Part shown: piece after piece, positions 1 through 6,396 of the stretch
Layout of the letters: every line of letters begins with the position of its first letter
Numbering within the stretch: the first letter of the stretch is position 1
Assembly (NCBI GenBank): GCA_021809305.1
Contig: JAKBAF010000035.1
Location: 1-8,596 of the forward strand
Source: a bacterium
GTDB lineage: Bacteria > Chlamydiota > Chlamydiia > Chlamydiales > JAFEGQ01
Length of the DNA: 8,596 nt
Direction of reading: 5' to 3'
The notes under the pieces: model-generated
Told to the model about the DNA's origin: nothing
Database searches by the model: none
The model's input: the letters and a program-made list of their open reading frames with translations, nothing else
Made by a program: the position numbers and the translations under genes

Positions 1-60
1 ACAGGCCGTTTGCGAAAGACCCATAGCAATGCTGAGTTTCTGCTATCGCTCAAGGATTAG
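1..60 (+). CDS. Possible C-terminal end of an unidentified rightward gene (partial)
   Basis: Frame 1 from the window edge reads 19 codons, beginning Thr-Gly-Arg-Leu-Arg-Lys-Thr-His and ending Leu-Leu-Ser-Leu-Lys-Asp, then stops at TAG (58-60). The composition is plausible for a protein tail, and the stop lies just before a large inverted repeat, as expected at a gene end facing rsmD. The stretch is too short to recognise a family. A competing reading is a minus-strand ORF starting at an ATG at 24-22 (Met-Gly-Leu-Ser-Gln-Thr) and leaving the window, but no Shine-Dalgarno is visible ahead of it. Frame 2 is also open as far as 313, but it crosses the hairpin and is antisense to rsmD, so I reject it. 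Confidence 0.35.
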   Translation, partial: TGRLRKTHSNAEFLLSLKD

Positions 61-158
61 CGTAAGTGATTTAACGGGCACAGGAGTGCCCGGAACCAAA
101 GCGGTACGGGCGTACCGCTTTGGTTCTGGCCACGCCTGTAGCCGTCATTCGCGTAAGT
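56..158 (+). repeat. 12-base direct repeats bounding the inverted repeat
   Basis: ATTAGCGTAAGT at 56-67 recurs as ATTCGCGTAAGT at 147-158 (11 of 12 identical). Each copy is followed shortly by TTTAA. Together they bracket the hairpin at 74-145 closely on both sides. The left copy contains the TAG that ends the candidate gene at 1-60. This layout fits a small palindromic element with duplicated target or terminal repeats, but no second copy of the element lies in the window to prove mobility. Confidence 0.45.
74..145. repeat. Long imperfect inverted repeat / stem-loop between convergent genes
   Basis: The core is an 18-pair stem, 90-107 with 112-129, broken only by one G-T wobble, around a GGGC loop. 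Outside it, 80-88 pairs with 131-139 with one mismatch, and 74-77 pairs with 142-145. A smaller alternative hairpin (75-81 with 86-92, loop AGGA) shares bases 90-92 with the large stem, so the two are partly exclusive. Neither strand has a T-run after the stem, so it is not a textbook intrinsic terminator. It could still end or stabilise transcripts of both rsmD and the gene on the left, or be a palindromic repeat element. Confidence 0.75.
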
Positions 159-172
159 TTAAGCTCATCATT

Positions 173-760
173 TTAAGCCGGGCAAATAAAGTGAAGCAGC
201 AAGGAGCCGCCATAGCGGCGCGTGCGAACCCACTTCAGTCGGCCAAAGGAGGGGGGTTCCGGCTCCTCTTTGGCAGCTGGAGCTTCGATAAAGAGCTCCC
301 CGCCTGCGGCTAGAAGCTCCCCCTCTTCGATCCGAGTGAGAAGGAGGATGAGCTCGCATGAGAGCTGACCCTGATGCGGTGCAAGGAGGTGGTAAGGGGG
401 GTCAGCAACGATAAGATCGAATTGCGCCCTCTCACCTTGCAATAAAGAGAGGGCTTTTATGGCGTCAGCTCCAAGCAGGCGCGTCTGCCCCTCTTCATGA
501 AGCGCCGCAATATTGTCTTGGAGGATCCTACAGGTGCGAGGATCCTTTTCAACAAACGTAGCCTTAAGAGCGCCCCGGCTTAAGGCCTCTAAACCAAGCG
601 CTCCGGTGCCAGCGAAGAGGTCAAGAACGCGCGCCCCTTCGATGTGACCTGCCACTATATTGAAGAGAGCCTCTCGAAGCCTCTCTGCCGAAGGGCGGAC
701 TGAATCTCCAGATGGGCTTAAGAGGCGTCGACCTCGATGCTTGCCAGCAACTATGCGCAT
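173..760 (-). CDS. rsmD: 16S rRNA (guanine(966)-N2)-methyltransferase RsmD
   Basis: Transfers a methyl group from S-adenosylmethionine to N2 of G966 in 16S rRNA during small-subunit assembly, in the cytoplasm. The 195 residues match the family's usual length of about 190-200. The N terminus reads MRIVAGKHRGRRL, typical of RsmD. It is followed by the R-P-S-x-x-R-L-R-E-A-L-F-N stretch at 22-34, the SAM-binding loop DLFAGTGALG at 47-56, the acidic ribose-binding E71 in VEKD, and the amino-methylase catalytic motif DPPY at 120-123. The start is supported by AAAGG (766-770 on the plus strand), five bases upstream of the ATG. It is divergent from the permease gene, and its 3' end faces the structured repeat at 74-145. 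Nothing looks broken. Confidence 0.96.
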   Translation of the reverse strand: MRIVAGKHRGRRLLSPSGDSVRPSAERLREALFNIVAGHIEGARVLDLFAGTGALGLEALSRGALKATFVEKDPRTCRILQDNIAALHEEGQTRLLGADAIKALSLLQGERAQFDLIVADPPYHLLAPHQGQLSCELILLLTRIEEGELLAAGGELFIEAPAAKEEPEPPSFGRLKWVRTRRYGGSLLLHFICPA

Positions 761-858
761 TACGACCTTTTGAATGAGAAACTTGCGAATTCCATTGAAA
801 AAGGATGGCTGATTGGGATAGAACTTTGCAAGTCAACAAGAGAGGAGCCCCCGCACCC

Positions 859-1785
859 ATGGCAATCATCATGATCGTGCTAGCGGGAGGCTTTGTTGCT
901 CTCTCCAACTACTTTATGCGACGCAGCATCGATGCGGGCGGATCAACGCGGGCCTATCTGGTCGTGCAACTTGCCATCTCAATTATTATAGGCATCCTCT
1001 TTAATCCTGTGCGCACAGGCCACTTCGCAGTGAGCACGCCCTCTCTCGTACTCGGGTTAATTGGAGGCGTCATCCTAGGCAGCATGATGTGGAGCGTTGG
1101 GCGAGCTCTAGAGTCTGGGCCACCAGGGTTGACCTTTGCTACGCTGAACTCAGCAACAGTTGTGCCAGGGGTCGTTATGGCTCTCATCTTTGGTACGCAA
1201 TGGGGACACCCCTACACGGCCTGGGATGCTGCGGGCTCAGCTCTTGTCGTCGTTGGCCTCTTCTGGGCGGGCTGGCAATCGGAATCGCATGCCAGCAAAA
1301 GACGGTGGGTCCTTCTCTCCCTACTAGCCTTCACCTTCCACGCCCTTCTGCTCTCTTTCTTGCAGTGGCGAGCGCTTTTGATGAAGGGGCCCTACGATCT
1401 ATCTCCTCTTGTGCCCTTTCCATTGCCTGCCGAAAAAGGCCAGTGGTTTATGCCGATGATCTTCGTTGCAGCTACCCTGATGCAGCTCGTAAGCTACTGC
1501 CGCTTTGAGCGCCGCCTCCCTAATAAACGGGAGGTCTCCTATGGGATTGCGGGCGGGGCTACCAATGGCATTGGGACCTTCTTTCTTATTCTTGCCCCCG
1601 AGGTCGCAACGCCTTGGCAGAATGCGATGATCTTTCCCCTCTTTGCCGTCACGGTTATCATCATCTGCAATGTCTGGGGGCAGATGCTCTACAAAGAGAG
1701 AGTGAACTGGGGCTCGAACCTCCTCTGCCTCTTTGGCATTGTGGTGGCCACAGTCGATTGGCGAAGTTTGTTCGGGACGCTTTAG
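859..1785 (+). CDS. Ten-helix integral membrane permease, DMT-superfamily-like
   Basis: The predicted inner-membrane protein has 308 residues, the usual size for ten-helix drug/metabolite transporters (EamA or sugar-uptake type). I count about ten hydrophobic segments from this start, near residues 2-20, 33-50, 60-80, 90-108, 118-135, 145-165, 195-215, 229-247, 256-275 and 285-302. The two halves have the five-plus-five look of the superfamily, with a glycine/asparagine-rich helix (GGATNGIGTFF) and a late conserved-looking glutamate before the last helix (YKERVNW). The substrate cannot be read from the sequence. I chose the ATG at 859 because AGGAG (843-847) precedes it by 11 bases and it starts directly with helix 1. 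An upstream in-frame ATG at 805 would add 18 polar residues, but its AAAAAGG abuts the codon with no spacer. The gene converges on the TPR gene. Confidence 0.75.
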   Translation: MAIIMIVLAGGFVALSNYFMRRSIDAGGSTRAYLVVQLAISIIIGILFNPVRTGHFAVSTPSLVLGLIGGVILGSMMWSVGRALESGPPGLTFATLNSATVVPGVVMALIFGTQWGHPYTAWDAAGSALVVVGLFWAGWQSESHASKRRWVLLSLLAFTFHALLLSFLQWRALLMKGPYDLSPLVPFPLPAEKGQWFMPMIFVAATLMQLVSYCRFERRLPNKREVSYGIAGGATNGIGTFFLILAPEVATPWQNAMIFPLFAVTVIIICNVWGQMLYKERVNWGSNLLCLFGIVVATVDWRSLFGTL

Positions 1786-1810
1786 TAGATCGCAACAAAT
1801 GGGTCTACTA
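1783..1810. terminator. Small hairpin whose arms contain both convergent stop codons
   Basis: TAGTAGATC (1783-1791) pairs with GGTCTACTA (1802-1810) through nine pairs, one of them a T-G wobble, around a ten-base loop. The left arm starts with the TAG of the permease gene. The right arm ends with the complement of the TAG of the minus-strand TPR gene. There is no T-run, so any terminator role is inferred from position only. Confidence 0.35.
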
Positions 1811-2890
1811 ATCTTCAAATGAGGGAGGGGCATAGGCGCCGTAAAAGGCGATGAGATCATCGACCTTCTTGTAGGAGACCCTCTTCAGCTGCTCATAGAC
1901 CTGGAGCCCCTTGGCATTTAGGCCGCATTGGAAGTAGCGCATCCCCAGTTTAAACCGAGTATCGTGATCATCGGGGCGCAGCTCGAGGATGATCTCATAC
2001 TCGCCAATCTCCTCTTTTGGCATCTGAAGGTCGCGGTAGCTATAGGCAAGCTGGGCGTGGACCCACGGGTCATTGGGTGCGTAGGCGCAGAGAATCTTAA
2101 ACTCCTCAATCGCCCTCTCTGCCGCCTTAAGAAAGAGAGTTTTCATCTCATCTGTGGATCTGGCCGGAGGGACAAAACGATCATCGCTCGACCCCTCAGC
2201 TTTGCGAGGGTCGAGATAGACCCCGGAGAGCATCACATAGGTGTTGGCAAGGGCTGCGTGCACCTCTAGGCTTGTAGGCTCGCATTTGACGAGGCGAATC
2301 TGCTCATCAATTGCGGCAAAGAGGAGCTGCTCGCGAAAGGAGAGGACATCGCGCCAGTGCAAAAAGCAGCTCAGCTTCTCAAGTGAGGCGGAGGCGGCTC
2401 TAAAGAGGCGTGGGGGCTCATAAAAGAGGTATTCGCCATCTTCTAGCTCGGAGGCGAGCTTGGTTGCGCTGCTAGCCAAGGCGAGATGGTGCTCGGGTAC
2501 GCCCTCTTGGTAGCCAAGGAGGTTGCGGCAGGCGTAGAGGTAGAGATCCTTTAGCTCTGAGATCCTCTCTGGCTTTTTGGCTGCAAGGTAGAGGCGCAGG
2601 GAAAAGTAGCCAAAGCAGGTGAGAAAAAGAGCGGCTAAGCTCACAGCAAGCAGTGAGGAGCGCACAAATACAGGCAGGAGAAACGAAAATAGAAGAAGCT
2701 CAATGAGACCGACAAGTGCAAACGAGAGGTGAAAAAGAGCGTGAAGATGGATGGCGCGGCGAAAACGCTGCGCAATCCCCTCGCAAAGGAGGGCCACCTT
2801 CTCTCGATAGGTCTGCCGATCGAGGTAGACAGGCGATGATCTACCCCCCTCATGGGAGGTTGCTGTGTGGGGTGACGCGGCGCTAATCAT
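1808..2890 (-). CDS. Membrane-anchored tetratricopeptide-repeat protein, function unknown
   Basis: The 360-residue protein has three visible parts. A polar N terminus (1-48) is followed by two adjacent hydrophobic helices (about 50-74 and 76-102), and then by a long helical region. Near the C terminus are TPR-like units with the usual small and aromatic positions: one starting near 207 (HAALANTYVMLSGVYLDP), one at about 274-307 (ending in the typical ELRPDD turn) and one at about 308-340. TPRs normally mediate protein-protein contacts, so this may be a scaffold or chaperone-like factor held at the inner membrane. The partner is unknown. The ATG is preceded by GAGGG only three bases upstream, so spacing is tight. 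The gene lies 56 bases downstream of the 542-residue membrane protein on the same strand, without an obvious promoter between, so co-transcription is likely. Confidence 0.8.
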   Translation of the reverse strand: MISAASPHTATSHEGGRSSPVYLDRQTYREKVALLCEGIAQRFRRAIHLHALFHLSFALVGLIELLLFSFLLPVFVRSSLLAVSLAALFLTCFGYFSLRLYLAAKKPERISELKDLYLYACRNLLGYQEGVPEHHLALASSATKLASELEDGEYLFYEPPRLFRAASASLEKLSCFLHWRDVLSFREQLLFAAIDEQIRLVKCEPTSLEVHAALANTYVMLSGVYLDPRKAEGSSDDRFVPPARSTDEMKTLFLKAAERAIEEFKILCAYAPNDPWVHAQLAYSYRDLQMPKEEIGEYEIILELRPDDHDTRFKLGMRYFQCGLNAKGLQVYEQLKRVSYKKVDDLIAFYGAYAPPSFED

Positions 2891-2946
2891 TTTCCCTCAG
2901 GCCACGGCTTTGTGCGGGCTCTATTCCACCAGGTTAAGCCGGAGCG

Positions 2947-4575
2947 TTATTCGTCAGCAAGAGATGACTCAAGAATCCCCATTTGGATCTTGGCGACCTG
3001 CTCTTCCAAACCTTGAGCGTGGCGCCATCTAGCGGCTTGATGCTTGCTCTCAGCTCGCTTTGAGCTAAGATTCATGATCCCACGACCCGCAAGAATGGTA
3101 AAAGAGCTCGTTCCAAAAAGTTGGCAGATGGAGGCAGGATCGGCCTTAAGAGCCGTATTAAATAAACGAATGGAGCCCTGCCCGCGGATAGCGGCGTTAA
3201 TTTGCGCTGCGACAAGCGCAATAAGGCCCACGCCCGATAGCGCAATCGCTCCTCCCAATAGCTGGAGAGCTCGCAGAGAGGCTGCCGTACGCTCATCTGG
3301 ATCAAAGGGAATTCGCCCCTGTGGTTGTCCAGACCTTAGGGCGAGGGAGGGGATCTCTTCTTTTAACCTCTCCCGCCTCTCTAATTCCTCCTCTCTGCTC
3401 TCCTTTGCAGCCTGAATCTCATTCTTCCCTGGCTCTGCCGTAAGGGCAACGGCTGCTGAAAGGGCCGTAAAACAGCAAGAGGAAGCGACGCTCGAGATCT
3501 GACCAAGCGTTCCAGGGTGGTTAATCAAAGGGCGACCTAGGATATCACCGCTATGATGGGCGATCACCACAAACGTTGAGAGAAGGGCTATAAGGCCTGC
3601 CGAGAGAAAGGTCCCCTGGTTAAGGTGGGCAAAGAGCCCTTTTTTGGTCATTCCATAACGGAGCTCGCGCAGTGATGCACCAATCCCAACCTCTGGAGGC
3701 CTGGAAAAAGGTGGGAGATCAGGCGTCGTAAGATGGCTCTTATCGTCGTTTCTCGGTTTTAGGTAACCCAAGGCGATATCTTGCCGAACGATCGTTCGCC
3801 AACGCTCCCATGTACCTACAGACTCCAGCCTCTCTGAAACCCGAGAACCCTCATCATTTTCTTTTGCCAAAAATCCAAGACCAATAAAGCAAGAGCCGTA
3901 CATCCACATACTAGTTGTGGTGAGGGGTGAATCAAAGAGCGGCCAGTCAAAGAGGGTAATCGGCCCCTTGATAAGTAGGGCAGCCGACTCGATCGCGGCG
4001 AGGCTGATAAGGGCCGCTCCCATGGCAATCGACCCAGCACCGACAAGGCTCTTCGCCCAATCGAGCGCAACGGAGCTCAGTAGCGGAGGGGTAGGACGAG
4101 GACGATTGACCGGGCCTGAAAACCTATTGGTATAGAATTGAATTTTATTATTTACGTCTTCAAGGGTTGCTGTTGCGCCTAGGTTTTCACCAGGAGTCCA
4201 CCCTTTAGTTCGGTCCGATATTGCTAATTTTGTTGAATTTCTCTCTGCCTGAGTCGATTGAAGCGCTAACCGCTCCTCCGCAATCCAATTAAGAGACTTT
4301 GTTAAACCTAAACAGCCGAAGTAGAGGAGAAAGGGGCCTGTCATTAGGGGGACCGAGACGGAAAGCTCCTTGATTCGGCCAACTAGTGAGAGGCCAACGG
4401 CCGCGAAACCACACAATGTGACCATACCCGAGAGAGCAAGCGCCCCCTTAGCTGAAAGAGAGATCGCTCCGATAGAGGGCGTGCTTCGGTCTAGTTCATG
4501 AACCTCCTCTGCAAGCCCTAGCGTCAAGTGCAACGAGGTTAGGCTATGGGTGATCCCTCCAACTTCTTCTTCCAT
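2947..4575 (-). CDS. Large membrane protein with four repeated two-helix modules, function unknown
   Basis: I do not recognise this 542-residue protein. It contains four helix-loop-helix membrane units, at about 44-99, 176-238, 320-381 and 434-504. In each, a first glycine/alanine-rich helix is followed by a loop of about 15-20 residues, often with a G-x-I start and a proline near its end (for example GPITLFDWP, GDILGRPL, GSIRLFN). A second helix follows that is rich in small residues, Cys and Ser. The units are joined by charged, partly proline-rich linkers; the one at 382-410 is highly charged (EREEELERRER-like) and may be a short coiled coil. There is no signal peptide. Paired hydrophobic helices recall chlamydial Inc-type bilobed domains, but four copies in one protein is not the usual Inc layout. 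The start is the first ATG after a TATAAT box; its ribosome site is weak (GAGAG). Confidence 0.75.
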   Translation of the reverse strand: MEEEVGGITHSLTSLHLTLGLAEEVHELDRSTPSIGAISLSAKGALALSGMVTLCGFAAVGLSLVGRIKELSVSVPLMTGPFLLYFGCLGLTKSLNWIAEERLALQSTQAERNSTKLAISDRTKGWTPGENLGATATLEDVNNKIQFYTNRFSGPVNRPRPTPPLLSSVALDWAKSLVGAGSIAMGAALISLAAIESAALLIKGPITLFDWPLFDSPLTTTSMWMYGSCFIGLGFLAKENDEGSRVSERLESVGTWERWRTIVRQDIALGYLKPRNDDKSHLTTPDLPPFSRPPEVGIGASLRELRYGMTKKGLFAHLNQGTFLSAGLIALLSTFVVIAHHSGDILGRPLINHPGTLGQISSVASSCCFTALSAAVALTAEPGKNEIQAAKESREEELERRERLKEEIPSLALRSGQPQGRIPFDPDERTAASLRALQLLGGAIALSGVGLIALVAAQINAAIRGQGSIRLFNTALKADPASICQLFGTSSFTILAGRGIMNLSSKRAESKHQAARWRHAQGLEEQVAKIQMGILESSLADE

Positions 4576-4613
4576 TAAATCTCTCTATCTCTTGGGTATA
4601 AAAATTGATCTTA

Positions 4614-4619
4614 ATTATA
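4614..4619 (-). promoter_or_regulatory. Candidate -10 box for the four-module membrane protein gene
   Basis: The minus strand reads a perfect TATAAT here, about 39 bases before the ATG at 4575, which predicts a 5' leader of about 30 bases. The stretch 17-18 bases further upstream (GATAGT) is a poor -35 match. The surrounding 4580-4660 is markedly AT-rich compared with the genes, as expected for a promoter region recognised by a sigma70-type factor. Confidence 0.45.
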
Positions 4620-4657
4620 TCTTATCACTAGATTGCACTATCTGTACAGAGAATTGC

Positions 4658-4771
4658 TTAAAATAGAAGAGGCCGTCCTCCCCACGCCCAACTGGGAATC
4701 CCTTCAATGGTGATCCAAACAAGGCCAAAAAAAAGAGGGCCAATGATTAAATAAGGTAGATAGAAAAGCAA
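4658..4771 (-). CDS. Possible small hydrophobic peptide or gene remnant
   Basis: Between the four-module gene and the translocase gene the minus strand is open for a very protein-like stretch. From a TTG at 4771 it gives 37 residues, with one strong membrane helix (LLFYLPYLIIGPLFFGLVW) and a tail rich in Trp, Gly and Pro, ending at TAA (4658-4660). No ATG or GTG lies in frame just upstream, and no ribosome site is seen before the TTG. The same frame stays open further upstream, antisense to the translocase start, including Tyr-Lys-Ile-Thr-Gln-Thr. It may be a real small membrane peptide, the end of a decayed gene, or chance. Its base composition is richer in G and C than the AT-rich bases next to it. 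Confidence 0.25.
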   Translation of the reverse strand: MLFYLPYLIIGPLFFGLVWITIEGIPSWAWGGRPLLF

Positions 4772-4824
4772 AGTTTGGGTAATCTTGTAGGTGGAATTCT
4801 TTTGCGACCGATCAAGAGGTGTCT

Positions 4825-6396
4825 GTGTCGGCCAGTCCGTCCCGTGAGTTTGGGTCGTCCCATGAGTTTGGAAAGTGGCGAGGTCGACTATGGCCGGTAC
4901 ACGCCTGCGAGCTAAAGAAGCTCCTTCCGATGCTACTCATCTTCTTTCTAATTAGTTTCAACTATGCCATTCTAAAAGGAACAAAAGATGCGGTCATTGT
5001 CCCAAGCTGTGGCGCCGATGCCCTCCCCTTTCTAAAGGTCTATGGAACGGTTCCCGCAGCTATACTCTTTGTTATTATCTACTCGAAGTTAAGTAATATC
5101 CTCAGCAAACCTACGCTTTTTTATGTTACAATTCTCCCATTTATACTCTTCTTTGCACTATTTGCTACCGTACTCTATCCCAACCCCCATTTCTTCCACC
5201 CTGTAGAGTCGGCGCTATGGCTGAATGAGCATCTTCCGATCAAGCTTATGGCTATTGCGAGTATCTATGAGCGATGGACCTACGCTATTTTTTATATCCT
5301 CTCAGAGCTATGGGGAAGCGTCGTCCTCTCTCTCCTCTTTTGGGGGTTTGCCAATGACATCACGGGAGTCAAAGAGGCCAAGAGGTTCTACGCCCTCTTT
5401 GGACTAGGAGCTAACCTTGCTTTGATTGTCGCAGGAGAGCTCGTAAAAACTTTTGCCAGGCTTGGAGACCACCTTCCAGAGAAGGAGGCTTGGGGCCTCT
5501 CCCTTAACTACCTAATGGGCGCAGTTGTCATAGGGGGATCCCTTGTTATCGTCGTCTACTGGTGGATGCAGCGCTATGTGCTAAGAGATGAGCAAATTAT
5601 CGCAGCCGCTAAGGCGAAGATGAAGCCGCCAAAGCCGAAGATGCCCCTTGCTGAGAGCTTTACCTACCTTGCCAGATCACCCTACATGGCGCTCATTGCG
5701 ACAATTGTCGCCTGCTGGGGAATGGCCATCAACTTCATTGAAGTCAGCTGGAAAGGGCAGGTTAGAGTCGCCTTCCCAAGCCACACAGACTATAGCTGGT
5801 TCATGGGGACCTACTCTCAGATGACAGGTATTGTCACCTGTCTCATGATCCTCTTTGTCAGCGGGAATGTCATCCGCCGCTTTGGGTGGACGACAGCTGC
5901 CCTCCTAACACCAATTGTTGTCGGCCTCTCTGGTATCGCCTTCTTTGGAACCCTCTTTTTCAAAGAAGAGCTTAGCGGATTTGGGCTGCTCTTTGGCACC
6001 TCACCCCTGATAATGGTGGTCGTCTTTGGACTGATCCAGAACGTTGTTAGCAGCTCTTGTAAGTACTCTCTCTTTGATCCAACAAAGGAGATGACCTACA
6101 TCCCCCTCGATGAGGAGCAGAAGGTCAAGGGGAAGGCGGCAATCGATGTAGTGGGAGCTCGCCTTGGAAAGTCGGGAGGCTCCTTCGTGCAGCAGCTCCT
6201 CATTGCTACCGTCGGCTTTGGAGCGATGATGCCCTATGTGGCTGTGATGGTAGGCGTTACAATCGCTCTCTGGATCTTGGCCACAAAGGCACTCGGTCGC
6301 CGCTTCACTCAGCTGGAGAGCTCCCCTATCGTCAAAGAGAGCGGGCCAGAGGCCCCTCCGCTATCTATTATTGAGAACATTAAGGCGGCTACTTGA
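4825..6396 (+). CDS. NTT-family nucleotide transporter (ATP/ADP translocase type)
   Basis: Inner-membrane carrier that moves nucleotides between host cytosol and bacterium; family members exchange ATP for ADP or import nucleotides with protons. The 523 residues and about 11-12 helices fit the family. Diagnostic stretches include WPVHACELKK (23-32), FNYAILKGTKD (46-56), SELWGSVV (160-167), AKRFYALFGLGAN (185-197), FIEVSWK (304-310), KYSLFDPTKEM (413-423), YIPLDE (425-430) and VKGKAAIDVV...LGKSGG. The four charged residues shown to matter in the Arabidopsis plastid carrier appear to map to K54, E161, E306 and K449. Which nucleotides are carried cannot be read from sequence; VPSCGADALPF replaces the VTAxGxxAEVIPF seen in classical ATP/ADP exchangers, which hints at another substrate class. 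I chose GTG 4825 because AAGAGG (4814-4819) lies five bases upstream; a GTG at 4819 overlaps that site. The gene converges on hemH. Confidence 0.93.
   Translation: MSASPSREFGSSHEFGKWRGRLWPVHACELKKLLPMLLIFFLISFNYAILKGTKDAVIVPSCGADALPFLKVYGTVPAAILFVIIYSKLSNILSKPTLFYVTILPFILFFALFATVLYPNPHFFHPVESALWLNEHLPIKLMAIASIYERWTYAIFYILSELWGSVVLSLLFWGFANDITGVKEAKRFYALFGLGANLALIVAGELVKTFARLGDHLPEKEAWGLSLNYLMGAVVIGGSLVIVVYWWMQRYVLRDEQIIAAAKAKMKPPKPKMPLAESFTYLARSPYMALIATIVACWGMAINFIEVSWKGQVRVAFPSHTDYSWFMGTYSQMTGIVTCLMILFVSGNVIRRFGWTTAALLTPIVVGLSGIAFFGTLFFKEELSGFGLLFGTSPLIMVVVFGLIQNVVSSSCKYSLFDPTKEMTYIPLDEEQKVKGKAAIDVVGARLGKSGGSFVQQLLIATVGFGAMMPYVAVMVGVTIALWILATKALGRRFTQLESSPIVKESGPEAPPLSIIENIKAAT
4838..4872 (+). 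repeat. 18-base tandem duplication in the N-terminal codons of the transporter
   Basis: CGTCCCGTGAGTTTGG (4838-4853) recurs as CGTCCCATGAGTTTGG (4856-4871), 15 of 16 identical with an 18-base period. In frame it encodes S-R-E-F-G-S followed by S-H-E-F-G-K. It lies in the variable, probably cytoplasmic, tail before the first conserved motif, so it is likely a recent in-frame slippage event without effect on transport. Confidence 0.8.

Noticed and set aside
90..129. Classical rho-independent terminator
   Set aside because: The stem is excellent, but no T-run follows on either strand.
69..164. Integron attC-like site
   Set aside because: ATTTAAC at 69-75 fits the left consensus, but the expected GTTRRRY partner is missing (GTTTAAG instead), and there is no integrase or cassette array.
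29..313. 94-codon plus-strand reading frame
   Set aside because: It crosses the large inverted repeat and then runs antisense to the end of rsmD; composition is repeat-driven and no ribosome site is seen.
805..858. N-terminal extension of the permease from ATG 805
   Set aside because: The purine-rich motif abuts the ATG without spacing, and the extension is polar and atypical of the family; kept only as an alternative start.
761..858. Promoter between rsmD and the permease (TTGAAA at 795 with a -10 near 818)
   Set aside because: Spacing is right, but the -10 candidate ATAGAA matches the consensus poorly.
1399..1860. 153-codon minus-strand frame
   Set aside because: Antisense to the permease gene and overlapping the TPR gene end; charged, low-complexity translation without recognisable features.
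3044..3415. 123-codon plus-strand frame
   Set aside because: Lies wholly antisense to the four-module membrane gene, which has clear membrane-protein structure; typical shadow frame.
4780..4785. TAATCT as -10 box for the transporter
   Set aside because: No acceptable -35 element 16-18 bases upstream, and the leader would be unusually short relative to the ribosome site; too weak to list.
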